Shown one piece after another: positions 36,400 through 44,022 of a stretch of DNA of 64,000 bases. The number at the start of each line of letters is the position of its first letter. Within the stretch, counting starts at the first letter, position 1. This stretch comes from an uncultured Eubacteriales bacterium. Lineage in GTDB: Bacteria; Bacillota; Clostridia; Lachnospirales; Lachnospiraceae. The notes under the pieces are model-generated. The model did no database searches, was not told the origin of the DNA, and saw only the letters and a program-made list of their open reading frames with translations. The stretch lies in contig ONED01000005.1 of the NCBI GenBank assembly GCA_900316755.1, positions 1 through 64,000 on the forward strand, written 5' to 3'. A program made the translations under genes and the position numbers.

Positions 36400-37521
36400 A
36401 TGAATGTGGAAGTTCTGATATACGCTTACATGGCGATTTGCGCCAGCATGATTGTGTTTAATTGTGTTTGCGTGTTTGTTTTCAAGCACCGGGAAGAAAA
36501 GCTGAATCATCGCAATTCCGATTTGGCAGTGCAGATGCGTAAGGAGATGGAGAAAATACAATCCGGTGAAATGGTTTCAGAAAAACACAAACGGTATTTA
36601 CAGAAAAAGTTGAGATACACCGGGAATCTTCTGACCTTTGATGAGAACATTGATGTATTTTGTGCAGAGCATTCGGAGGGAACGAAAACGTATCTTACCC
36701 AGAATCGAGCCGTTTTTATCTATCTGGTACTATATTTTCAGGGGAAAAACCGGATGAAAATGGCCTATCTCGCTTATTTGCTGGGAAAGTATAAATTGAG
36801 TGCCAATATGCCGATTGATATTATTTCCGAAACGATGCTGACGCTTGTGCAAGAAAAGAGTTTGTACTGCCGGGAAAATGCACTCCATGTGCTTTACAGC
36901 ACGGGAAACGAGGATTGCGTGGCAAAAGCAATCAAAATGATTGACCAAAGCGGGGAATTCCACCATGGCAAACTGCTTTGTGATGGACTTTTGACATTTG
37001 CAGGAGACCATAAACGGCTGATAAAGGAAATCTGGAATATGCTTGGGGAACTGAGTGCGGAGATGAAGGTTGCACTGTTAAACTACATCCGTTTTGAAAG
37101 CGGCGGTTATGAAAAGGAAATGATGACATTGTTTGCAGATGAAACGCAGGATGATGAAGTCCGTTTTGCCTGTATCCGTTATTTTGGAAAGTATCATTAT
37201 GAGCCGGCTATGCCTCTTCTTCTGAAGCTTTGCAGTCAGGAAGAGGAAGACCGATGGGAATATACGGCAATTGCTGCAGATGTTCTTCATCTGTATCCGG
37301 GAAAAGAAACAATAGAGGTGCTTAAAGAGGCACTGCACAGCTTCAATTGGTATGTGCGGCTGAATGCAGCTCAAAGTTTGGAACGTATGGGATTTACTTA
37401 TTCTGACTTGGCAGATATTTTTACGGGAAACGACAGATATGCAGCGGAAATTCTGGAATATACGCTGGAGCATAAGGAGATTTATGAGGAGGAGCGAAAG
37501 GGGGAGAAAGCAGCCGTATGA
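36400..37521 (+). CDS. HEAT-repeat protein with N-terminal membrane helix
   Basis: 373 residues. One membrane helix (about 5-28), then an all-helical domain. The C-terminal part (about 150-350) has HEAT-like helical pairs such as DEVRFACIRYFGKYHYEPAMPLLLKLC and TIEVLKEALHSFNWYVRLNAAQSLERMG. Likely a scaffold next to the synthase. It starts five bases after the glycosidase stop and overlaps the glycosyltransferase start by four bases (ATGA), so it is made together with it. Confidence 0.72.
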   Translation: MNVEVLIYAYMAICASMIVFNCVCVFVFKHREEKLNHRNSDLAVQMRKEMEKIQSGEMVSEKHKRYLQKKLRYTGNLLTFDENIDVFCAEHSEGTKTYLTQNRAVFIYLVLYFQGKNRMKMAYLAYLLGKYKLSANMPIDIISETMLTLVQEKSLYCRENALHVLYSTGNEDCVAKAIKMIDQSGEFHHGKLLCDGLLTFAGDHKRLIKEIWNMLGELSAEMKVALLNYIRFESGGYEKEMMTLFADETQDDEVRFACIRYFGKYHYEPAMPLLLKLCSQEEEDRWEYTAIAADVLHLYPGKETIEVLKEALHSFNWYVRLNAAQSLERMGFTYSDLADIFTGNDRYAAEILEYTLEHKEIYEEERKGEKAAV

Positions 37522-38921
37522 TGGATGGAATTAAGGTTTTTTTGAAATGCGTAGAAATCTTTTTTGTGATTTATCTGATTGGGTATTCGTCTTTCCTGTT
37601 TTTGTCTGTATGTGTAGGCTCTTCGTCTCTGTACCATGCAAAGCGGAAAGAAAAAATGAAAAACGTGCTGCTACATGATTATTATGTTCCGGTGACCATC
37701 GTTGTTCCGGCATACAATGAAGAGATTACCGTCGTAGATACGGTCAAATCCTTACTTTGTCTGGAATATAAATTGTTTGAGATTATTGTGGTAGATGACG
37801 GCTCGAAGGATAAGACTTCCGAGGAGATGATAAAGGCATTTGACATGCACCTGATTCGAAGACCGATTCACAAATCCGTCGCCTGTCAGCCGGAAGAGTT
37901 TATCTATGAAACGACGGTGCAGAAGGTCCCGCTGACGCTGATTCGAAAAAAGAACGGAGGCAAGGCGGATGCACTGAATATGGGGATTAATGCGGCAAAA
38001 TATCCTTATTTTATTTGTATGGATGCAGACAGTGTGCTGCAGTTTGATTCGTTGGAGAAAATCGTGCGCCCGGTATTAGAGGATGATACGGTGGTTGCGG
38101 TCGGAGGTGTGGTTCGGCTCTCCAACAATGTGGAGCTTGCCTACGGAAGAGTAAAAAAATATAATCTTCCCGACAACATTATAGCGTGTATGCAGGTGTT
38201 GGAATACGACCGTTCGTTTCTGGCTGCACGGATTCTGTTTGATAAGCTTAATGGAAGCCTGATTATCTCTGGGGCGTTCGGGTTGTTTAAAAAAGAAACG
38301 GTGATTGCGGCGGGCGGTTATGACCATGGCACTATGGGAGAGGATATGGAGCTGGTGGTGAAGCTGCATGAGTTTTGCCGGTCAAATGCCATTCCTTATG
38401 CGATACGTTATGCGACAGATGCCATCTGCTGGACACAGGCGCCTGAAAAGCTGACCGATTTGATGAAACAGCGCAAACGCTGGCATCTGGGGCTGTTCCA
38501 GACGATGTGGAAGCACAAAGTTCTGATGACGGACTTAAAATATGGCGTAGTCGGATTTGTATCTTACGTTTACTTTCTGTTATATGAACTGTTGTCTCCG
38601 TTTATTGAGGTGTTTGGCGTGCTGACCATGATTCTTGCTTTTTTTGTGGATTTAATCAACGTTCCGTTTATGCTTTTGTTTTTTGGTATTTACGCGGTAT
38701 TTGGCTCGATTCTTTCCATGACCGCATTTTTGGCAAGAATCCATACCATTGATTTGAAGGTGTCATTTCAGGACACTATGAAAGCACTTTTGTTGTGCCT
38801 GTTTGAAATTACAGTATTGCGGTTTGTTTTAGCATTTGTGCGGCTGACCGCATTTATCGGATACCGTAAGAAAAAGCTAAACTGGGGAAGAATTGAACGG
38901 AAAAAAATAAACTGGAGTTAA
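37518..38921 (+). CDS. Processive family 2 glycosyltransferase (polysaccharide synthase)
   Basis: 467 residues. N-terminal helix (about 12-35), a GT-A domain with VVPAYNEE (63-70), VVDDGSKD (91-98), the metal site D-A-D (169-171), the catalytic E-D in TMGEDMELV (275-276) and QRKRW (318-322), which is the Q-x-x-R-W motif of processive synthases such as BcsA and PgaC; then three to four helices (about 340-450). It probably makes and extrudes a beta-linked polysaccharide. No PilZ domain is visible, so c-di-GMP control would act through the riboswitch rather than on the enzyme. Confidence 0.88.
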   Translation: MMDGIKVFLKCVEIFFVIYLIGYSSFLFLSVCVGSSSLYHAKRKEKMKNVLLHDYYVPVTIVVPAYNEEITVVDTVKSLLCLEYKLFEIIVVDDGSKDKTSEEMIKAFDMHLIRRPIHKSVACQPEEFIYETTVQKVPLTLIRKKNGGKADALNMGINAAKYPYFICMDADSVLQFDSLEKIVRPVLEDDTVVAVGGVVRLSNNVELAYGRVKKYNLPDNIIACMQVLEYDRSFLAARILFDKLNGSLIISGAFGLFKKETVIAAGGYDHGTMGEDMELVVKLHEFCRSNAIPYAIRYATDAICWTQAPEKLTDLMKQRKRWHLGLFQTMWKHKVLMTDLKYGVVGFVSYVYFLLYELLSPFIEVFGVLTMILAFFVDLINVPFMLLFFGIYAVFGSILSMTAFLARIHTIDLKVSFQDTMKALLLCLFEITVLRFVLAFVRLTAFIGYRKKKLNWGRIERKKINWS

Positions 38922-38938
38922 GAAAAAAGGGGATTATC

Positions 38939-39445
38939 ATGAGTACATTAAAGGAATTAAAAAGTAGTTTTTTTGGATTTAACAAGGCAGGAGTGTGTGC
39001 ATATATTGCGAACATGAACGAAGAGTTCTCACAAAAAATGATTGAAAAAGATGCTGCGCATGCGGAGGAAGTGCGGGCACTGAGACAGCGCGTGGAAGCG
39101 CTGGAGGCGGAAAATCTGGAGCTTGTAAAAATGCAGAAACACATTTCCGATACGCTTATCGATGCAAAAACATTTGCGGCAGAATTGCAGGCGAAAGCAG
39201 CGGCAGAAGACAAACAAATGCGCGAGGAAAATGCGGCTAGAAACAACGCCGAACGGGAGAGAATCAACCGGTTCGGTGAGGGGATTGATGTTATCCGGGA
39301 TGATATCCAAGGTCTTCTTCGGAAATTGGATGCGGATTTGGAAAAACAGAGTAAAAAGATGGAGCAAATGCTGACAGAAAATGAGATTCCAAAAGAGCAG
39401 GACGCAAATTGCGGAAAGACAGAGGCGGGAGATGGACAGTCATGA
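38939..39445 (+). CDS. DivIVA-like coiled-coil protein
   Basis: 168 residues. The N-terminus FFGFNKAGVCAYIANMNEEF matches the F-x-G-Y/F-x-x-x-x-V-x-x-Y-I motif by which DivIVA/GpsB proteins bind membranes. A long coiled coil follows (about 30-150). Such proteins mark curved membrane or division sites and could position the synthase. It overlaps the EAL gene as ATGA. Confidence 0.68.
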   Translation: MSTLKELKSSFFGFNKAGVCAYIANMNEEFSQKMIEKDAAHAEEVRALRQRVEALEAENLELVKMQKHISDTLIDAKTFAAELQAKAAAEDKQMREENAARNNAERERINRFGEGIDVIRDDIQGLLRKLDADLEKQSKKMEQMLTENEIPKEQDANCGKTEAGDGQS

Positions 39446-41337
39446 AAAAGAAGCATTTTCTTTTGCGATTCGCAGCGGTTAGCATTGCTCTTGGGTGTTT
39501 GATTTTTGGCTTCCCGGCATCTGCCAAAGCAGAGACTGTGTATGTGGCGGGAAATCCGGACTTTTATCCGGTAGAGTATTATGATACGGGGACGAAGCAG
39601 TACGAGGGCATTATGCCGGAGATTCTGAAAGAGGTGTCTGAGAAAACCGGGTATCAGTTTTTGTATATTGCTCCTTCTGAAACAGACGAAAGAATGCGTA
39701 TGGCAAAAAATAAACAGGTGGAGATTGTTTCCGGTTACACCAGAGATGAAATGCTTTATGACGCGTCAAATACGGAACTTTTTAGGGAAAGTCCGGTTAT
39801 CCTTGAGATTGCGGAAGACGGGAAACCCATACAGGTTTGTTTTGCATTCACATCGATTGCGTCCGAGGAGCTTATCCATGCTTTCCATGATGCACTAGAG
39901 CAAATCGAGCCGCAGTGGGTGTCATCCGTGGCAGTTTCGACCGCTATGCAGGAACACCACAGAAGCCCCAAGGTTTATGTCCTTTTCATAGCTCTCCTGC
40001 TTCTTATCCTTTTAACGGCTGTGGCAGTGATTTTTATCATCTACCGGAAAAAAACAGTTCAGCAGGCAAACGATAAGATGGCAGATGCGGTTACGGGAAT
40101 CGGAAACAAACAATATCTGGAACATTTTTTTGAACATTACGTGAGTGACAGTACACGGGCGCTCTATGCTGCGGTTTATCTTGGAATTGATACAGACAGT
40201 CTTTCGGAAAGACTTGATGAGCAGGAGATTGGGGACGTTTTAGTATATACGGCAGACGTGCTTTCGAAACATAGCAGTGAGACAGACGCTGTCGCGCACA
40301 TTCAGAGAGGCAGATTTGTGGTTCTTTTGCTTTGCAGCAACGAGGAGGTGTTTACGAAGTGGATACATACGGTCTCTGAGGAAATCAGCGCATATCCGCA
40401 AAAATATGCAAAGGATTGTGTGTTAAGGGCAAACTGTGGCGTATACTTTATGAAGAATTCAGACAAAAGTATGGAAACGATTTTGTTTAATGCAAGACAG
40501 AGCTATAAAAATGCAGTAGCAAACGGAAAAGTATACGCAGTAAGTAATCCTGCGATTGTGGAAAAAGCGATGGAAGAGCGGGCACTACGGGGACAGATAC
40601 AGGATGCAATACAAAAAAATGAGTTTCAGATGTTTCTTCAGTTTTTCTGCACTCCGGATAACAAGGGGATTGTTGGCGCAGAGGCTTTGATACGCTGGTA
40701 TCATCCGCAGAGGGGCGTGCTGAAACCGAGCAGATTTCTGTCTCTTGTGGAAAAAGAAAGGAAGTTTGAAGAATTGGATCTTTATATGCTGGAATGCTGT
40801 TGCAGGCAGCTTGTCATATGGAAAGACATGGGGAAACCCTATTTTTTGTCTTGTAACTTTTCCAGAATAACTGCCGCAGCGGATGATTTGCTAAGCAAAA
40901 TGGAAGAGGTGTTTGCAAAGTATGATTTTGCGCATGAAAATCTGGTGATTGAGATAACCGAGGAGTCGATTATCCGAAAGGGAGAACAGATGTTGGAAAA
41001 TATGTACGGAATCAAGAAACTGGGCTGCCTTCTTTCCCTGGATGATTTTGGAAGCGGTTATACGTCGTTTAAAGATATCAGCAGTTATCCGTTTGATATT
41101 GTAAAGATTGATAAGAGTATTGTGGATCAGGCTGGGGAAGAAAAAGGCTCCGCTGTTTTGAATGGCGTGATTCAGTTCGTGCATTCACTGAATCTGAAGG
41201 TGATTTGCGAAGGAATTGAATCGAAGGAGCAGGCAGAGAAACTTGGACGGATTGATTGTGATTATTTGCAGGGATTTTATTACTACAGACCAATTCCCGC
41301 AAAAGAAGCAAGTCGTATTTTGCAGGAAAATGGTTGA
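39442..41337 (+). CDS. c-di-GMP phosphodiesterase with degenerate GGDEF and EAL domains
   Basis: About 631 residues from ATG 39442, which overlaps the previous stop. Signal peptide (about 1-30), a short SBP_bac_3-like sensor part (about 31-165, shorter than the usual 220), one membrane helix (about 172-196), a GGDEF domain whose signature is lost (HIQRGRFVVLL), and an EAL domain. The EAL part keeps the catalytic set: E-A-L in GAEALIRW, the Asn in SCNFS, E in IEITEES, DDFGSGYTS, K in VKIDKS, E in CEGIES and Q in LQGFYYYRP. It should therefore break c-di-GMP. It is encoded in the operon that c-di-GMP controls. Confidence 0.88.
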   Translation: MKKKHFLLRFAAVSIALGCLIFGFPASAKAETVYVAGNPDFYPVEYYDTGTKQYEGIMPEILKEVSEKTGYQFLYIAPSETDERMRMAKNKQVEIVSGYTRDEMLYDASNTELFRESPVILEIAEDGKPIQVCFAFTSIASEELIHAFHDALEQIEPQWVSSVAVSTAMQEHHRSPKVYVLFIALLLLILLTAVAVIFIIYRKKTVQQANDKMADAVTGIGNKQYLEHFFEHYVSDSTRALYAAVYLGIDTDSLSERLDEQEIGDVLVYTADVLSKHSSETDAVAHIQRGRFVVLLLCSNEEVFTKWIHTVSEEISAYPQKYAKDCVLRANCGVYFMKNSDKSMETILFNARQSYKNAVANGKVYAVSNPAIVEKAMEERALRGQIQDAIQKNEFQMFLQFFCTPDNKGIVGAEALIRWYHPQRGVLKPSRFLSLVEKERKFEELDLYMLECCCRQLVIWKDMGKPYFLSCNFSRITAAADDLLSKMEEVFAKYDFAHENLVIEITEESIIRKGEQMLENMYGIKKLGCLLSLDDFGSGYTSFKDISSYPFDIVKIDKSIVDQAGEEKGSAVLNGVIQFVHSLNLKVICEGIESKEQAEKLGRIDCDYLQGFYYYRPIPAKEASRILQENG

Positions 41338-41363
41338 ATATGGAGGAAAGGGGCGGATGCAAC

Positions 41364-42803
41364 ATGAGTCATGGAAAAAAAGGAAATCTGAAAAATTTTC
41401 AGTGGATTTCATTCCTGTGTATGGTAGTGATATTGTTGCTTGCGATTGGGATTATCACCACAGTCAACCTGCCGCAAATGTCTTTCCCTTCCATTGTCAA
41501 TGTGATTATCGGTGTGGTTGTGATGTCCGGTTATTGTGTTCTCTGTCTGACATGTGCGATGGACCGCAGTGTGCCTGACAAAAGTACGCTGCTGTTTCAG
41601 TGTCTGATTGTCATCGGCTTTCTGGGTGTTTTGACAGATAATTTTAGTTGGATACTGGACGGAAGCGGGAGACTGATTTGGGTAAATCATATCACGATTG
41701 TGCTGAGTTTTTTGCTCGTTGCCATTGTTGGACCGGTATTTTATTCTTATCAGAATGCATTGTTCCCGGGCGGCAGACCGGGATTCCATAAATTGTTATG
41801 GGGATTTGCGGCGCTTGATATATTCTATATCCTAATTGCATCTGCGACGGGCTTTCTCTACACGATTGATGGTAGCGGCAACTATGCAGCGAATGTGGGG
41901 ATCCTCTTTTTCGCCATTTATCCATATGCTGTGTTACTGTATTGTATCGTGGAGAATCTGCGCAGAAAAATCCCCGTTCGTCAGCGAATAGCCCTACTGG
42001 GTTTTCATTTGGCATTTTTACTTTCCGGCACGGTTACCATATTTGTTACGGATTGGGCCATTTGGAATGTTGCCCTGTTCTTCGACCTGATGCTGATGTA
42101 TGGTGTGGTTCAGATGGAGCGAAGCATTGAACTGGCTGATCAGAAAGCAAAACTGGCAGAACAAAGCAATACCCTGGTTGTGCAAAGCCGTATTATGGCT
42201 GAGCAAAGCCGGGAACTGATGGAAAAGCAGATGCAAATCATGCTGAGTCAGATTCAGCCGCATTTTATTTATAACACACTTGGTTCAATAAGCAGCCTGT
42301 GCATGGAGAATCCAGAGCTTGCTGCAGATTTGACAGATCAGTTTGCAAGGTATCTGCAGGGGAATATGTCAAGTTTAAGGAATGACCATCTGATTCCGTT
42401 TGGGAAAGAGTTGGAGCATACCAAAACGTATCTTGGGATTGAAAAGGTTCGATTTTCGGATTATTTGCATATAGTGTATCATATTACCTGCATGGATTTT
42501 TTCGTTCCTCCGCTTACGTTGCAGCCCTTGGTGGAAAATGCAGTGAAGCATGGTATTACTCCGAAGGAGGAGGGCGGCACGGTGACAATCGATGTAAAGG
42601 AAACGCCGGATTGCTTTGTTATCTTAGTTTCCGATGACGGCGTGGGCTGTGATACGGAAGTGCCGAAAGACGGCAAACCGCATGTAGGTATTGCAAGTGT
42701 CAGAAAACGTCTGGAGCTTCTCTGCGAAGGGAAGTTGGAGATGAAAAGTGAGGTTGGGGTCGGCACGGTAGTAACGGTTACCATTCCGAAAGGAGGAGTA
42801 TAA
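41364..42803 (+). CDS. LytS-type membrane sensor histidine kinase
   Basis: About 479 residues. Seven hydrophobic helices (about 12-235), a coiled coil (about 240-285, AEQSNTLVVQSRIMAEQSRE), the His_kinase domain QIQPHFIYNTLGSISSL with the phospho-His, and a HATPase_c end with PPLTLQPLVENAVKHG (N box) and VSDDGVGCD. The start is uncertain: ATG 41364 is about 10 bases after AAGGGG, while 41340 and 41334 are in-frame alternatives overlapping GGAGG or the EAL stop. Its stop shares one base with the response regulator start (TAATG). Confidence 0.87.
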   Translation: MSHGKKGNLKNFQWISFLCMVVILLLAIGIITTVNLPQMSFPSIVNVIIGVVVMSGYCVLCLTCAMDRSVPDKSTLLFQCLIVIGFLGVLTDNFSWILDGSGRLIWVNHITIVLSFLLVAIVGPVFYSYQNALFPGGRPGFHKLLWGFAALDIFYILIASATGFLYTIDGSGNYAANVGILFFAIYPYAVLLYCIVENLRRKIPVRQRIALLGFHLAFLLSGTVTIFVTDWAIWNVALFFDLMLMYGVVQMERSIELADQKAKLAEQSNTLVVQSRIMAEQSRELMEKQMQIMLSQIQPHFIYNTLGSISSLCMENPELAADLTDQFARYLQGNMSSLRNDHLIPFGKELEHTKTYLGIEKVRFSDYLHIVYHITCMDFFVPPLTLQPLVENAVKHGITPKEEGGTVTIDVKETPDCFVILVSDDGVGCDTEVPKDGKPHVGIASVRKRLELLCEGKLEMKSEVGVGTVVTVTIPKGGV

Positions 42804-43555
42804 TGAATCTTTTGCTGATAGATGATGAACCGCTTTTGCTGCGGAAACTGGAGCGTGCTGTTGCAGAGGCGGTGTCGGGTGCGCAGATTCACAGCTTCGT
42901 AAATGCAAAGGCAGGATTTGAATATGCGAAGACGGAAAAAGTGGATGTTGCCTTTTTAGACATCAAGATGCGAGGCATGGATGGACTGAAGCTGGCAAAA
43001 GAGCTGGTAGCGCTGCATGCGGACACGAATATTGTGTTTTGTACCGGTTTTGTGGAGTACGCATTGGATGCATACAGCGCCTATGCAAGCGACTATCTGG
43101 TGAAACCGATTTCGTCGGAAGCAGTAAAGAAAGCCATGAGACAACTGCGTCATCCGGTGGAAGAGCGCAAACGGGTAAGGTTTCAGTGTTTTGGAAATTT
43201 TGAAGCCTTTTGTGACGACGAGCCGATTTGTTTTGGATTGTCACGGACAAAAGAACTGCTCGCTTATCTGGTAGACCGCAATGGTGCAGAATGCCGCGCA
43301 GGAGAATCCGATGCGATACTCTTTGAAGAGGATTCCAACAATTACTACTATCATAAGCTGCGGGGGGATTTGATAAAGAAATTTTCCGAACTTGGGATTA
43401 TGGATTGTCTGAGGGTGACGCGGGGTGGTCTTGCTATCAATCGTGATGCGGTAGACTGCGATTATTTCGACTATAAGGATGGAAAACTGCAGGAAAAACC
43501 GACGGAATATATGACGCAATATAGCTTTGGCGAGTTTACACTGCCAACGCTGTGA
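42803..43555 (+). CDS. Two-component response regulator with SARP-type DNA-binding domain
   Basis: 250 residues. Receiver domain (1-115) with D-D acid pair IDDEP, phospho-acceptor Asp in FLDIKMRGMDG (about 54), and DYLVKP Lys. Then a winged-helix region of the SARP / OmpR-like kind (about 128-225: VRFQCFGNFEAFCDDEPICF, RTKELLAYLVDRNG). This belongs to the SAPR-like response regulators often found with LytS-type kinases in Lachnospiraceae. GGAGG lies seven bases before the ATG, inside the kinase end. Last gene of the c-di-GMP operon. Confidence 0.85.
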   Translation: MNLLLIDDEPLLLRKLERAVAEAVSGAQIHSFVNAKAGFEYAKTEKVDVAFLDIKMRGMDGLKLAKELVALHADTNIVFCTGFVEYALDAYSAYASDYLVKPISSEAVKKAMRQLRHPVEERKRVRFQCFGNFEAFCDDEPICFGLSRTKELLAYLVDRNGAECRAGESDAILFEEDSNNYYYHKLRGDLIKKFSELGIMDCLRVTRGGLAINRDAVDCDYFDYKDGKLQEKPTEYMTQYSFGEFTLPTL

Positions 43556-43622
43556 GGACTTGAAGTTTAAACTTTCCTCGTCTTTCCAATTTCTTTCCAA
43601 GATGCTGTGTTACAATAAAGGG

Positions 43623-43674
43623 TGGTATAGAAGGGAAAAGTAGGGAAATGGTATAGAAGGGAAAAGTAGGGAAA
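43623..43674 (+). repeat. Tandem direct repeat, two 26-bp units
   Basis: Two consecutive identical units beginning tggtatagaagggaaaag, in the gap after the response regulator. It could be a slippage product or a pair of regulator sites just before the promoter at 43679. Confidence 0.8.
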
Positions 43675-43678
43675 ATGA

Positions 43679-43795
43679 TTGTATCAAGTGGAAAACTGTG
43701 TTATAATCAAGCATTAAACCTGTCTTTGACAGTAAATGAAGCGAAAAATGGCTCTCATCCCAGTAAATTCAAGGGATTAGGGCCATTCATTTTTT
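43679..43795 (+). ncRNA. Candidate small RNA or attenuated leader with own promoter and terminator
   Basis: Promoter TTGTAT (43679-43684), 17-base spacer, TATAAT (43702-43707). A start near 43714 gives about 80 nt ending in a 15-pair hairpin with one mismatch (aatggctctcatccc / gggattagggccatt) and a T-run (43790-43795). A 14-codon frame (43736-43780, MKRKMALIPVNSRD) lies within it but has no clear ribosome site. It may be a free small RNA or the leader of a gene now separated by the nearby insertion sequence. The rest of 43556-44022 holds only the repeats listed. Confidence 0.45.
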
Positions 43796-43861
43796 AACGT
43801 GAAAATCGTAATGTATTGAAATCTGCGTAAATTTTTATGTGGGACATGAAATGTCACACTA

Positions 43862-43994
43862 TATCATATCCGCTTGTTCGCTTTATCTCAGGCGGCTTGC
43901 GTCTGTCAAGGCCTTGCCGCAGTGTGCTGCGGTGCTTCGCAGCCTTGACTGGCTCAAGCCATGCCTGAGAACTTATAATCAAGCGGATATGATA
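43862..43994. repeat. 133-nt imperfect inverted repeat
   Basis: Outer arms of 15 bp are perfect (tatcatatccgcttg, 43862-43876; caagcggatatgata, 43980-43994). Further in, ctcaggc/gcctgag, ggcttg/caagcc, gtcaaggc/gccttgac and ccgcag/ctgcgg pair in register. Lies just past the 3' end of the IS1634-family transposase (minus strand), so it may be its terminator or a separate structured repeat. Confidence 0.75.
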
Positions 43995-44022
43995 GTGGGG
44001 TGTCCGGTGAACGGCCCCCTTT

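Noticed and set aside
43600..43680. CRISPR-like repeats
   Set aside because: Only two directly adjacent units with no spacers; no cas gene in the window.
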